DNA of 64,000 nucleotides from Adiantum capillus-veneris (lineage: Eukaryota; Streptophyta; Polypodiopsida; Polypodiales; Pteridaceae), in assembly GCA_014529385.2 (NCBI GenBank), contig CM043947.1, positions 104,683,811-104,747,810 on the forward strand, in the 5' to 3' direction. Shown here piece by piece: positions 46,560 to 56,853 of the stretch (position 1 is its first letter; the number at the start of each line of letters is the position of its first letter). The notes under the pieces were generated by a model, which was not told the origin of the DNA, made no database searches, and worked only from the letters and a program-made list of their open reading frames with translations. The position numbers and the translations under genes are program-made.

Positions 46560-46772
46560 ATGAACAATAGAGTTGCACCATATGCTTTATATTTTTCACA
46601 ATGCATCAGAATTAACATTTGTGTAGATCGCAAATTTTTTTACCAACAACGCATTGTTTTTATGTTTGGAGCAGAAAGACTTGGTGAAATCTTGGCATCT
46701 CCAAATCCCATCATTCTTCCATTCATTAATTATGATGATTCATTTGATGTCCATGTTTTTATTTTGTTTTGA
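46560..46772 (+). CDS. Leader ORF A1: small protein of unknown function, type I
   Basis: A 70-codon ORF from ATG 46560 between primer-binding site and gag. Its C-terminal half carries the family signature G-x2-R-x2-E-I-x-A-S-x-N-P, then I-L-P-x-I-x-Y and D-V-x2-F-x-L. It also has GEILASPNP and a preceding RKFFYQQR segment that define type I. It pairs with the second leader ORF of element B (56533-56751): over the last 47 residues 31 are identical by hand count. Alternating hydrophobic residues suggest beta strands. No signal peptide or membrane segment is seen, and the family is not known to me. A non-ATG extension upstream (from 46542) is possible but not needed. Confidence 0.75.
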   Translation: MNNRVAPYALYFSQCIRINICVDRKFFYQQRIVFMFGAERLGEILASPNPIILPFINYDDSFDVHVFILF

Positions 46773-46855
46773 GGCAGGGACAAGAGGTGCTTAGATAGCT
46801 ATCCACTCAAAGGAAACTTTCTTCAAGAGAAAGAAAAAGGAGAACACATTGTCAC

Positions 46856-47068
46856 ATGAACCAACCTGGAGCTGCTTCTCCTTTTACACCCATAGCTCGT
46901 CAATCTGTGCACATCATAATTGCTACAAAATTTAGATTTCAAGCAACCATTAGGAGAATTTTTGGACCCACTCGCCTTAATGAAATTAATGCCTCAATCA
47001 ACCCTTTTATTTTGCCTATGATAAATTATGAACTAACACTTGATGTATATATTTTCATTTTGATGTGA
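46856..47068 (+). CDS. Leader ORF A2: small protein of unknown function, type II
   Basis: A 70-codon ORF starting 83 bases after A1 ends and stopping 53 bases before the gag ATG. It is paralogous to A1 (same 17 invariant positions in the 36-residue C-terminal block). It is the direct counterpart of B's first leader ORF (56299-56511), with 46 of 70 residues identical without gaps. Type II marks are PIARQ, VHI, IRRI and NEINASINPFILP. In 28 of the 46 identical residues the codons differ, which points to selection on the protein. Function is unknown. Confidence 0.8.
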   Translation: MNQPGAASPFTPIARQSVHIIIATKFRFQATIRRIFGPTRLNEINASINPFILPMINYELTLDVYIFILM

Positions 47069-47121
47069 TCACTCATCGTAGTCAAAACTTTGTGGTACAC
47101 AAACCTCCTTGTATTGTAAAA

Positions 47122-50100
47122 ATGTCAAGCACTTTTCCTACCTTTCATTCTAAAAATGGTGAGGATGCACAAGAATTTCTGGATAATTTGGAGATGGCAC
47201 ACCTCATCTCTGGGAGAGATCAAGAAGAGGTAAAGCTGCGTGCGTTTCCACTCGTTCTCAAAGGGGAGGCTAAGGCATGGTACGAGGCCTTGCAACCTCA
47301 AAACAAAACCAATTGGGAGAGGCTACGTGCAATTTTTCTTGCCAAATTTGGGCAAGGAGATACTCCAGAGGGTCTTTGGAATTGTCTACTTCAACATAAA
47401 CAGGTATTCCTTGAAGACTACCCATCTTATGAGGCCGTTTTCCTTAACCTATGGGATAGATGGGAGGCTACCTTACAAAACCAAGGTGGTGCACCAAACT
47501 TTCTAAAGAAAGATAGGTTCATGGCTGGCTTGTATCCAATTTTGAAGACCAAGGTAGAGTTAAAATTCCCATCAACATTTGAGGAAGCACGTGAGGTGGC
47601 CATGGTCCAATTCAAGAAGTTAAATTTTCAAGCACATAGAACAAGGGACCTAAATGAAGTCATTGAGAGAGATTCTTCACCAAGCATGGGAGCACAAGTT
47701 AGGGGCTCTCTTGCCCAAACTTCACAAAGAGGGGAAGGATCACAACAAGAGATCTTGCAAAGATTAACTCAACAACTAGAGAGTCTCACCTTGAATCTAG
47801 TGCAGGGCCTACCCCAACAACGACAACCAAGAGAAGGGAATCGCAATCAACGACGTCAAGCACAAGAGTTGAGATGCTGGAATTGCAACGAAGTTGGTCA
47901 TGGCATGTATAATTGCCCTCACCCTCAAAGGATTCCAGGGGACATATACCCTCCTAGACCCCCTCCGCTCATGGTGCAGCAAGAGCATGCTCAAGCCCCG
48001 CAAATTCTTCGTCGACCACCACCACCTCCAGCGGCAAACATCCCTCCTGTCCCACCAGTGGAGGAAGAGAGAGGAGTAAACGTCATAAAGCTGGAAGAGG
48101 AGATAGAGGTGAGCCCTATACATTTTGATGTTATGCCAGCAGAAAAGCGCACAAGAGCACACAACAAGGATGAAGACGCAAGGAATGAAGAGTCAGAACC
48201 TGCAAGGAAGGAGAGGAAGAAAAAGTCAAAGAAGGAGGAAGGAGGCAAGAAACAGAGGTCAAGGCGAAGGGAGATCGGCATCAACGATTTTCCACTAGGA
48301 AAGAATATGGAACCCTACAACATCTTAGAAGATTTGCAAACTCGAAAGCCCAATATTTCTTGGCCTCAACTCCTACATCTATCACCCAAGGTGAGAAAGC
48401 ACTGGTCCAAACTTGTAAGCACAAGACTCCCAAGAAAGAAAGAAAAGGTGACAGTAAAGGCATTGACTTCAAAGCCACAACAAGATGTGGAACCTATTGT
48501 AGATGCTTATGTAAGGGGTAGGAAGGTATCCAATGTGTATGTTGATGGTGGAGCACAAATGTGTGTGATCACGGAAAGAGCCATGAATAGACTAGGGCTT
48601 GAAATCACTAAATCCTCTAATTGTCAAGCTAGGCTGGCCAACAATGCAAGTGTGAAGTGCCTAGGGATCATCGAGAATGTAAAAGTTTCTGTATGTAATA
48701 TAGATGCACGTGTGGACATGTATGTTATGCCAGCCAAGGGGGAGGGCTATCCCATCATCCTAGGGAGGCCTTGGCTCATTGCTGTGAATGCAGATCAAAA
48801 ATGGGGACGAGGACAATTGATTCTCAAAAAGGGGCAACATGTAGTATACGATTGGCATGAAGGAAAGCAGCTCGACATCAACTATGAGACCACGGCTGAT
48901 GAAGAAAGTGAAGAGAGTTTTGGCTCAAGCGACGAGGAAAGTTCAACCACTACATCCAATAGCGAAGAAGAATCATCTTTGGAGGTAATGGGAATCATCT
49001 TCAACACATCAAAAACTCCATCAATAGAGGTTGACCCAACAAAGGAGCAAACAAAGGATGACAAAGGTGACCACAAGCACTTTGAAGACTTTGAAAGGAT
49101 GCTTGCAAAAGATCTTACCCCTGAGGAGAAGCGGTCCTACATCGATATGCTCAAGAGGTATCCCAATTTGTTTATCACTGATTACTCACAAATTAGAGGT
49201 GTGGATGTTATAGAGCATGGCATAGAATTAAAACCAGGTACTAAAACTGTGGCTCAAAAGCTAAGGCGCCTCGGAAAAATACAACAAGAGGCACTTTTGA
49301 CAGAGGTTAACCGACTCCTCAAAGCTGGTTTCATTTACCCTGTGTCTAACTCTGAGTGGGTATCCCCAATTGTAGTAACCCCTAAAAAGAACGGAAAATG
49401 GAGGGTCTTTGTTGACTATAAACCGCTCAATGCTGCAACAAAGAGGGATCATTTTCCTCTTTCTTTCCAAGATGAAATCTTAAACGAAGTAGCCGGTTAT
49501 GAATGTTACACAGTGAGTGATGGGTATTCAGGGTATTTTCAAATCAGAATAGCAGAAGAAGATCAGTTAAAAACCACTTTCATCACACCTTGGGGTTGCT
49601 TTGCCTATAGAGTGATGCCATTTGGGCTCACAAATGCTCCTAGTACCTTTATAGGGTTTACAACTCTTGTCTTTCAGCCCTTCTTTGGAAAGTCAATTAG
49701 GGTTTTTATGGATGACTTCTGTATCTATAGTAGCAAAAGACTTCATTGCCAAAAAGTTGAGGAGGGGCTTAGGAGGCTTCATCAATTTGGGGGACAGCTT
49801 AATCCTGAGAAGTGTCACATTGCAGAGTCACAAGTAGTATTGCTAGGTCATGTGGTTTCTTTGCAAGGAATTCAAGTGGATCCATCAAAAGTAAATGCTC
49901 TCTTGTCACTACAACCACCAACGACAACCAAGGATCTCATGACTTTCAACCACAAAGTAAGGTACATGTCTTGTTTCATTCACCTTCTAGCGGAAGCTAT
50001 TGCACCTTTGCACAAGCTAGCAAACAAACCCACATTTGAATGGAGAGAGGAACACGAATTATGCTTTACTGAAGTAAAGAGTATTCTCAACTCTCTTCCA

Positions 50101-52434
50101 ACAATAATGCCACCAAATCCAAAGGATACATATTACATCACGCCAAGTGTAGGAATGGAGGCCATCGGTGTAGTTCTCATGCAAAAAGACCCAAAAACAT
50201 GCTACATGAGGCCAGTATACTTTGCAAGCAAAGTCATGACCGCTGCAGAAAAGGGCTACACCGATATGGAGAAGGTGGTATTCACAATTATGTTTGCGGT
50301 AAGAAAGTTCCGATCATATCTCTTACCTGCACCATTTGTCATTCTCACCATGGAAAACAATTTACCATATGTTGTGCAACACATGAGCCTCTCATCTAGG
50401 ATAGCCAAATGGGTCCTAGAACTTCAAGAGTTCGAATACACTTTTCTTGTGGAAGATAGCACAAGGGCAGGTCTTGCAGACATTCTCACATACAAAGTGA
50501 GAGAAAGGAAAGAGTCACCAAAGGCAGGAGACAAAGCTACACCACAAAATAATGAGGAGGAGATGGACAATGCACACATTTTGTGCTTTGATGGAGCTTA
50601 CCGACGACAACACGATCAGGCAGCAGGAGGGGTTCTTATTCTAAGTCCACAAAGGGAAGTTCTTGTTAAGAAAGGTATCGCCTTGGAAAATGTTCATTCT
50701 AATAATGAAGCTGAGTATGTCACCTTAAAGTTGGGGCTTGAAGAATGCAGAAAACTTGGCATCGAAAGACTTATAATAAGAGGTGATTCCTTACTAGTTA
50801 TTAGGAAAATCCAAGGGATATGGAAGTGCAAGAACCCTACTCTAGTGGAGTGGCTTAGACAGGTGAAGGCTTTGATAAAGAACTTTGAAGCTACACAGGT
50901 ACAGCATGTTGTGAGAACCCTCAACAAGGAAGCAGATTATCTCGCCAATGAGAAACTTCAGATCATGGTGGGAGGTGTGAAGCTCTACGAACCAAAGTAC
51001 CAAGTCCAAGAGGAATTGAAGGACATCATATTTTTCCTCCAAACTGGTGAGTGCCCTAAACACTTGGATAAAGTGCAAAGGCATAGGTTGGTAAAAAAGG
51101 CAACTCCTTACCAACTCATAGGAGATGATCTGTATCATAAAGGGAAAGATTTGGTGCTAAGAAGGGTGCCCTCTGTTCAAGAAATAGAGAGAATCCTCTT
51201 TTCATGCCATGATGATGTCTGTGGGGGTCATTTTTCTCATGATATTACAAACAGGAAGATTTTGCAAGCAGGGTTTGTTTGGCCAAGTCTACACCGTGAT
51301 GTCCAACATTGGTGTAAGTCATGCAAAGGTTGTCAGATTGCTGGAAATCGACGACTCACTTACGAACCTCGAGTTCCAATAATTTCGTATGGTCCTTTTG
51401 AGAAGTGGGGTGTGGATGCAATAGGCCCCTTACCTCGCACATCTACCGGGAAGGTCTTCATCATTGTGGGAGTAGATTACATGACACGATGGGCGGAGGC
51501 AGCAAGTACAACACGAATTACACCTGAGGAGGTATCAAAGTTTATCTTTGATCACATATGCAGTAGATTCGGCACACCATTAGAGATTTTGTCAGATCGT
51601 GGTCCAGGGTTTAGAGCAGAGCTCTTAGATAATCTTTTGGCAAAGTTAAAAGTCAAACATTTGCATTCTACACCTTACTACCCTCAGTGCAATGGGTTGG
51701 TTGAAAAGGTGAATGGAATGATATGTAAGATCATTTCTAAGCAGGTTGCAGATCGACCAAACGACTGGGATCATCATTTGACCGCAGCTCTATGGGCATA
51801 CAGAACATCTTTCAAGGTATCCACTCAATTCACTCCTTTTCATTTGGTATATGGACAGGAGGCACTCCTTCCTATTGAGGTGGAGATTGCAAGCCTACGC
51901 ATTCTCTCACGGGGAGCAAAGAGGCCAAAAGGAGCTTTGCAGGAAAGAATTTTAGATCTTCAACGACTTGAGATTGATAGAGAAGAGTCCATCGACTATT
52001 ACATTGCCCAAGCCACAAGCCAAAGGGACAAAATCAACAAGAAGCTCAAGGCGAAAGGATTGAAGGAAGGTATGTTGGTTCTTCGCTATGATAACCGACT
52101 TGATACTCGACTTGACAAAAAGTTTTTTCAAAGAAGGGAGGGACCTTTCATGATAAAAACAAAGTTTGGGAATGGTAGTTACAGATTAGCAGATTTATTA
52201 GGAAAACTCCACAAGACCAGAGTCAATGGATGGAGATTAAAGCCCTACTTTCAACGTATCAATCCGTTGATAGGAAGTCATCTACCTACATCTTCTAAGC
52301 TCCAAATTGGCATGGCTCCCTTCGGCTTGGCAAATGCTCCACCTATTTTTAAAGCTTTGATGTGCAAAGAAGAACCAGCCTTGGAATCTCAACATACCCA
52401 AGGCAACCCTCCCATCTCCGATTTATGGGATTGA
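47122..52434 (+). CDS. Gag-pol polyprotein of element A (intact)
   Basis: 1770 aa from ATG 47122; the frame is open a further 19 codons upstream, but only from a GTG that overlaps the A2 stop. In order: gag capsid-like region, and a zinc knuckle (CWNCNEVGHGMYNC, residues 252-265). Aspartic protease has active site VDGGAQ (Asp475), DGG instead of the usual DTG/DSG. Reverse transcriptase has FMDD at 862-865. An RT-linked RNase H follows whose first catalytic Asp is replaced. A second RNase H has the full set DGAY (Asp1157), NNEAEY, GDS and ADY. The integrase has an H...C-x2-C finger and catalytic Asp1432, Asp1492, Glu1528 with D-x35-E spacing. A GPF-like C-terminal domain ends it. Gag and pol share one frame without a stop between. 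The second RNase H places it near the Tat lineage. Confidence 0.95.
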   Translation: MSSTFPTFHSKNGEDAQEFLDNLEMAHLISGRDQEEVKLRAFPLVLKGEAKAWYEALQPQNKTNWERLRAIFLAKFGQGDTPEGLWNCLLQHKQVFLEDYPSYEAVFLNLWDRWEATLQNQGGAPNFLKKDRFMAGLYPILKTKVELKFPSTFEEAREVAMVQFKKLNFQAHRTRDLNEVIERDSSPSMGAQVRGSLAQTSQRGEGSQQEILQRLTQQLESLTLNLVQGLPQQRQPREGNRNQRRQAQELRCWNCNEVGHGMYNCPHPQRIPGDIYPPRPPPLMVQQEHAQAPQILRRPPPPPAANIPPVPPVEEERGVNVIKLEEEIEVSPIHFDVMPAEKRTRAHNKDEDARNEESEPARKERKKKSKKEEGGKKQRSRRREIGINDFPLGKNMEPYNILEDLQTRKPNISWPQLLHLSPKVRKHWSKLVSTRLPRKKEKVTVKALTSKPQQDVEPIVDAYVRGRKVSNVYVDGGAQMCVITERAMNRLGLEITKSSNCQARLANNASVKCLGIIENVKVSVCNIDARVDMYVMPAKGEGYPIILGRPWLIAVNADQKWGRGQLILKKGQHVVYDWHEGKQLDINYETTADEESEESFGSSDEESSTTTSNSEEESSLEVMGIIFNTSKTPSIEVDPTKEQTKDDKGDHKHFEDFERMLAKDLTPEEKRSYIDMLKRYPNLFITDYSQIRGVDVIEHGIELKPGTKTVAQKLRRLGKIQQEALLTEVNRLLKAGFIYPVSNSEWVSPIVVTPKKNGKWRVFVDYKPLNAATKRDHFPLSFQDEILNEVAGYECYTVSDGYSGYFQIRIAEEDQLKTTFITPWGCFAYRVMPFGLTNAPSTFIGFTTLVFQPFFGKSIRVFMDDFCIYSSKRLHCQKVEEGLRRLHQFGGQLNPEKCHIAESQVVLLGHVVSLQGIQVDPSKVNALLSLQPPTTTKDLMTFNHKVRYMSCFIHLLAEAIAPLHKLANKPTFEWREEHELCFTEVKSILNSLPTIMPPNPKDTYYITPSVGMEAIGVVLMQKDPKTCYMRPVYFASKVMTAAEKGYTDMEKVVFTIMFAVRKFRSYLLPAPFVILTMENNLPYVVQHMSLSSRIAKWVLELQEFEYTFLVEDSTRAGLADILTYKVRERKESPKAGDKATPQNNEEEMDNAHILCFDGAYRRQHDQAAGGVLILSPQREVLVKKGIALENVHSNNEAEYVTLKLGLEECRKLGIERLIIRGDSLLVIRKIQGIWKCKNPTLVEWLRQVKALIKNFEATQVQHVVRTLNKEADYLANEKLQIMVGGVKLYEPKYQVQEELKDIIFFLQTGECPKHLDKVQRHRLVKKATPYQLIGDDLYHKGKDLVLRRVPSVQEIERILFSCHDDVCGGHFSHDITNRKILQAGFVWPSLHRDVQHWCKSCKGCQIAGNRRLTYEPRVPIISYGPFEKWGVDAIGPLPRTSTGKVFIIVGVDYMTRWAEAASTTRITPEEVSKFIFDHICSRFGTPLEILSDRGPGFRAELLDNLLAKLKVKHLHSTPYYPQCNGLVEKVNGMICKIISKQVADRPNDWDHHLTAALWAYRTSFKVSTQFTPFHLVYGQEALLPIEVEIASLRILSRGAKRPKGALQERILDLQRLEIDREESIDYYIAQATSQRDKINKKLKAKGLKEGMLVLRYDNRLDTRLDKKFFQRREGPFMIKTKFGNGSYRLADLLGKLHKTRVNGWRLKPYFQRINPLIGSHLPTSSKLQIGMAPFGLANAPPIFKALMCKEEPALESQHTQGNPPISDLWD

Positions 52435-52605
52435 GGTAATGAAAAGCAGGTCTAATGGAGTAAAAGAGTGTATATCGCTCCTCCTTTTTTCATAACAATA
52501 AGAAAAAAAGAAAAAAAAACAAAGAAAAGAAAAAAAAAGAAAAAAAGAAGAAGAAGAAAAAAAAAACTCTTTTGTTTCATCTAGGAGCATGAATGATCCT
52601 AGATA

Positions 52606-52622
52606 AAGGGGGAGGGCTAATA
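52606..52622 (+). promoter_or_regulatory. Polypurine tract of element A
   Basis: AAAGGGGGAGGGCTAATA directly precedes the 3' LTR. Element B has nearly the same tract. Plus-strand DNA priming site by analogy. Confidence 0.8.
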
Positions 52623-54617
52623 TGAGTAGCGTTAAATGGTAACCTTGCATTTGCACTACATTTCTACTTAAATGTATATATTTTTTATCAAAGTTTTAAC
52701 CTAGTGTTCATTCTCTCTTTCCACAATAGCCTTTTTCCATACAAACACCTTACCCTTCTCAGATCTTTATGCATTTACATCATATTTTTCTCTTCATGCT
52801 AAATGTAAATAGTAAACTTAATTCTACTCTCCTAGTTTTTTATTCCACGTTATTTTAACTAATTACCTTTACTAATTTAAATAGCTATCTACATCCCATA
52901 ATTTGTAAATAAATAATTTATGGGCACTTATCTTACCCATCTTCTCTCAAGGGTAGGGTTAACCTTGTAGGCCTTCCCTTCCCCACCACTATGTGACCCA
53001 AGTCTTGGATCATTTACTTGTGTTGGTCAACAAATCTTAAATATAATGTATATCCCCAATAAATCAAACTTTATTGGAGCCTACCTCATTTGTTTAAGGT
53101 GGATTCCCTTTTGAAAAAAGCATGCTACACCTTGGATGCATGCTAAAGGGCCCCCTACAAGGAGACTTGGTTCAAAAGGTGTTTTGGATGCATCTTGAAC
53201 GCCTTAGCTCGTGGGTATACTTGAGTAACACTCCAAAATCAGCTTAAACACTTTGAGAAGGTCAACTTTGCCTTTTACAACACCCAATTCCGAGTTACAA
53301 GCTGAAAGTTATGGTGAAAACAAGGTGCTGCGGACACTGTTACTGCAGGTCAAAGTTACAATCAGGTAAACCACAAAGGTGAAAAGTTTTCTTGACTTCT
53401 CCAACATTCTAAAATACCAATGGGGAGTTAAAAACCACTTGCATGTGGAGGGGTCGGCTCAAGATGCTTCCAGAGACACAACAAACAGGATGGGGACACT
53501 CTGCAGGAGCCACTGGAGGGACATCATTGTGGGGCCCACATACATTATCAACCCTTATGGAGCCTCCACGACCTAAAAGGCTTTTTTTAATGAAAAAATA
53601 AGTCCCTTATTTGCATAATTGAAGGAATGGTCAAAAGGGAACCTAACTATGGTTAATTACCTACCCTAGTCAAGTTTAACCTAACCCAAGGTCTTGTACA
53701 GCTATAAAAAGGCCCTTTGGCAATCACAAAAATACACACACCTACTCCATTGCTGCAAATAAGCTCCTCTAAGGTTAGGGAAGCCCTAATCTCTCTCTCC
53801 TCTTGTCTCCCTATCCATTTCCTAAGCTCGCTATCATAAGCGGCACCATAGAGAGAGCATCAATATGCTATTGCTACCATTCTCTTGCAAATATTTCTCT
53901 TACCATACTCATCCCTAAATAAGGATTGTAGATTCTATATGAGAGCAAGGATATCAAGTTCAATGATCTATCTCATGGTTTGATCAACAAATCGTTGCAA
54001 TTGGGGTGTCGTCGTCACACTTTTGCTCTAAACGCATGCAAAATTGGTAAGCTATCTTGACAGCTTCTCATATTTTGTGCTCATTGGGTTTCTTGTTTGT
54101 TGAGAAAGTTTTTGTGCACCATGGTGTCTATTTGATTGGCTTCTCTCCTTATGTTGTGTGTAAGTAAGTCTTGGGGCTGCATAGATGGAGAAGAGCTCTC
54201 TATGCATGCCGCGTTATGTGTGTAAGTAGTCTCTTCTTTTGGGAAAGGAAAGGAGTTGTCAAGTATTTGTGCATTATGGTGTTTTGAGTTTTGAGGTTTT
54301 GTGCTTGCTTTTCTTAGAAGTATATGAGCACTAATATGGTGAAGGTCAATCTTTGCATGTGATTTTTGTGCAGTGCTCAAAGGGATTGCTTAAGGAGTGT
54401 GTGTTGAATGGTTGAAGGGCATTTTGTGTTGAAGCACATAAGGAAGGTGTGAGTGTGTGTGTGTGTGTGTGTGTGTTGTATATGGTTTGTTTTTGGTTTC
54501 CTTATTTCTCCATAAAAGAGGGTGGTGCCCCTAAGAAATATGCGTGTGTAGGGTCTCACGGAGTGGTTGTCTGGTGGGAGCCTTGAGTTGAGCCCCATCT
54601 CAAAAAATCCGCTCTCA
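52623..54617 (+). repeat. Element A 3' LTR
   Basis: 1995 bp, collinear with 44512-46507 throughout. Differences seen include single substitutions near 52843-52852, 53280, 53792, 54363-54377, 54412 and 54573, and one T-run length change. Confidence 0.95.
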
Positions 54618-56007
54618 CTGTGAGCTATGATTTTATTAGTGGACCCCAATTTTCCCATGCTATGCAACCACACTCTCTCTTCCACTTTATCATTTTCCTC
54701 TTTCACACACACTTCTCCACTCATTATCCCCACCTCTCTCACCACTCCTCTCTACACCCTACTCACCTTCTCCTCAACCTTGAAGAATAAGAGAAACCAT
54801 GGTGAACTCATACCTCCCACACACAATTCCATTCCAAAATTGACCACCTAGTCTCATTTTTCCTCCTCCAATTTACCCATATCTATCAAAAAAACCACAA
54901 AATTCAGCCTCTTCTCTTAAAAGACAGCATCATGGTGGTTGATTACTCAGCTTCAATTACCTTGTCTCTCAAGGAAGGTCAAGAGTGGAGAAAAAATGTA
55001 CCGTCAAAGCTAGTGGACCGTCAACAAGCGTCAAAATTGGCCCTACTCAAGACACTTGGAGCATCAATCTTGTAAGAAATCCACCTTTTCTTACCTCTTA
55101 AGAGTTTTTCTTCCTTATTTGTATCCTACATGGATACTCCCATTGTAAATATCCAATTCCATTTGTAAATTAATACTAACACTACTAACACTAACCCACT
55201 ATGAAAAGTCCTATCACCTCCATTCTCTCCTCTCTCTTTCCCCACCAACTTCTTGATAATTTCAAGCAAAAGAAATTAGATAAATTGCTGAAAATCTAAC
55301 CCAACCATGGTTAGAGGAGTAACCCTAGCCTTCAAAATTGCTATAAAAGGAGGGTGTAGCTAACACAAAAGTGGGAGCCATAAGCAAGAGCACTATGCTA
55401 TAGCTTGAGAAGCCAAGCTCAACCTCTCTAGAAGGAGCTCTTGAGTGGAAGCTCATTGTCTTATGCATGTGCATGTGTTGTAATAGGAGATTAGCAAGGG
55501 ATCTCTATGCCATTGTAAGAGAGAGAGTGATCACTCAATTGAGAGTAGGAAATCTATCATTTCTCCTACTAGTGTAAGCCCAACATTTGCTGAATCAAGG
55601 AGGGTGGATTTGGACTAAGCTTGGATACTTTGTCTCTCTTCCCACGTGAAGTAATGGACAACAATGATGTGTAAGTGTCTTGGCGTTTTTTTTGTTAAGT
55701 TCTTGATAGCTTGTCTCTAGTGTTGTCATCAATTTAGCCATAAATCCCACATACTGTAAGAGGGCGACAGGGTGGAGAGGACTCCCCTGGCCTTAAGACA
55801 GTGAGTGGGGTGGCTTTTCTTGTGATGTGTTGTGGTGTAATTTAGTCAAGCTATGTTGAACAAATACTAATATCACTTTGATTGGTCATGACAGATTTGT
55901 AAGAAGGTATTAGTGCAACAAACAACCCCTCCCCCTTCTCTCTCTTTCTTACATATATAATTGTGTTTGCTTGATCATTGCCGATACGCTTCAAACTAGC
56001 CCGAGCA

Positions 56008-56049
<42 letters not shown>

Positions 56050-56224
56050 ACGCGTCCTAGTTCGCATCTAGAACTAGGTGGTTCCCCTTGTGTAGTTGGG
56101 ATTTGGCTGGGGGTTTGTTGTTTTGGTTTGTGTTGTGTTGTGCCCCCTGCCCCATTGAGCAGCACGGGAGCCTTGAAGGGTGTCTAGAGGTTGCTCTTCT
56201 TGTTGCCCGCCCCGGACCGCTTCA
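54618..56224 (+). repeat. Element B 5' LTR, second part
   Basis: It resumes after the duplicated CTGT. It contains a TATA box (TATAAAAG at 55342) and a CT tract (56011-56047). The final stretch from CCTAGTTCGCAT (about 56056) to CGCTTCA matches the end of the 3' LTR. Confidence 0.88.
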
Positions 56225-56227
56225 AAT

Positions 56228-56245
56228 TGGTGACCCCACGGAGGA
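56228..56245 (+). promoter_or_regulatory. Primer-binding site of element B
   Basis: TGGTGACCCCACGGAGG begins 3 bases after the LTR end. It shares TGGTGnCCCC with element A. Confidence 0.55.
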
Positions 56246-56298
56246 CGGCTTGTGTATTTTTGTGTAGAATCAACCTTTAGCATAGTCAAGTAGTTTGC

Positions 56299-56511
56299 AT
56301 GAATCACAAAAATTTGTATGATCCCTTCATTCCCATTGCAAGGCAAAAGGTACACATAACTGTTAGTACTAAGTTGCAATTTCAACGTGTCATTCGTAGA
56401 ATTTTAGGTCCTCTTAGGTTGGCTGAGATAAACGCTTCAATAAATCCTTTTATTTTGCCTCTCATTAGGTACGACCTTAGTTTGGACGTCTATATTTTTG
56501 TTTTGTTTTAA
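56299..56511 (+). CDS. Leader ORF B1: small protein of unknown function, type II
   Basis: A 70-codon ORF, the counterpart of A2. It has PIARQ, VHI, IRRI, EINASINPFILP and DVYIF. It remains open although the gag-pol of this element has six stops, which may reflect its small size or longer-lasting constraint. In element B the type II ORF comes first, the reverse of element A. It ends 21 bases before B2. Confidence 0.78.
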   Translation: MNHKNLYDPFIPIARQKVHITVSTKLQFQRVIRRILGPLRLAEINASINPFILPLIRYDLSLDVYIFVLF

Positions 56512-56532
56512 GCATTAGGTCATGCATAGACC

Positions 56533-56751
56533 ATGGATAATGGCCCAGGAATAGAGGTTTTCCCCTTCCATTTCACTCCACACATTGGAATAAACATTGC
56601 AATTAGTAGGAAAATCCATTTTCAACAACGTATGGCGATCATGTTTGGTGCCCAAAGAGTAGGAGAAATTCTCGCATCACCAAACCCTGTCATCCTACCT
56701 CTTATTGATTATCATAGGTCGTTTGATGTGAATATCTTTATTTTGTTGTAG
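56533..56751 (+). CDS. Leader ORF B2: small protein of unknown function, type I
   Basis: A 72-codon ORF, counterpart of A1: RKIHFQQR, MFGAQRVGEILASPNP, VILPLIDY and SFDVNIFIL. It is followed about 100 bases later by the start of gag. No known domain. The four leader ORFs together define a small protein family seen only in these two elements within the window. Confidence 0.75.
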   Translation: MDNGPGIEVFPFHFTPHIGINIAISRKIHFQQRMAIMFGAQRVGEILASPNPVILPLIDYHRSFDVNIFILL

Positions 56752-56853
56752 AATATATTGCAAGCTAGAAAACATTATTGTGTAAATCTTTTTAAGAAAG
56801 AAAAACAAAACGGGTGTCACTTTGAAATCAATTCAATGGAAAGCCAACGCCAA

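Larger units (their letters stand above)
44512..54617 (+). mobile_element. Element A: young, apparently intact Ty3/gypsy (Tat-like) retrotransposon
   Basis: The LTRs are 44512-46507 and 52623-54617, starting TGAGTAGCG and ending CTCTCA. They differ at only about a dozen sites that I could see over 2.0 kb. The 4-bp target CTGT flanks both ends (44508-44511 and 54618-54621). The element has a primer-binding site, two small leader ORFs, one open 1770-codon gag-pol and a polypurine tract. Nothing seen rules out autonomy. It sits in the same orientation inside the 5' LTR of element B. Confidence 0.95.

Noticed and set aside
47240-51138. Minus-strand and alternate-frame ORFs inside the gag-pol regions
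   Set aside because: They are shadows of the gag-pol frame without independent motifs.
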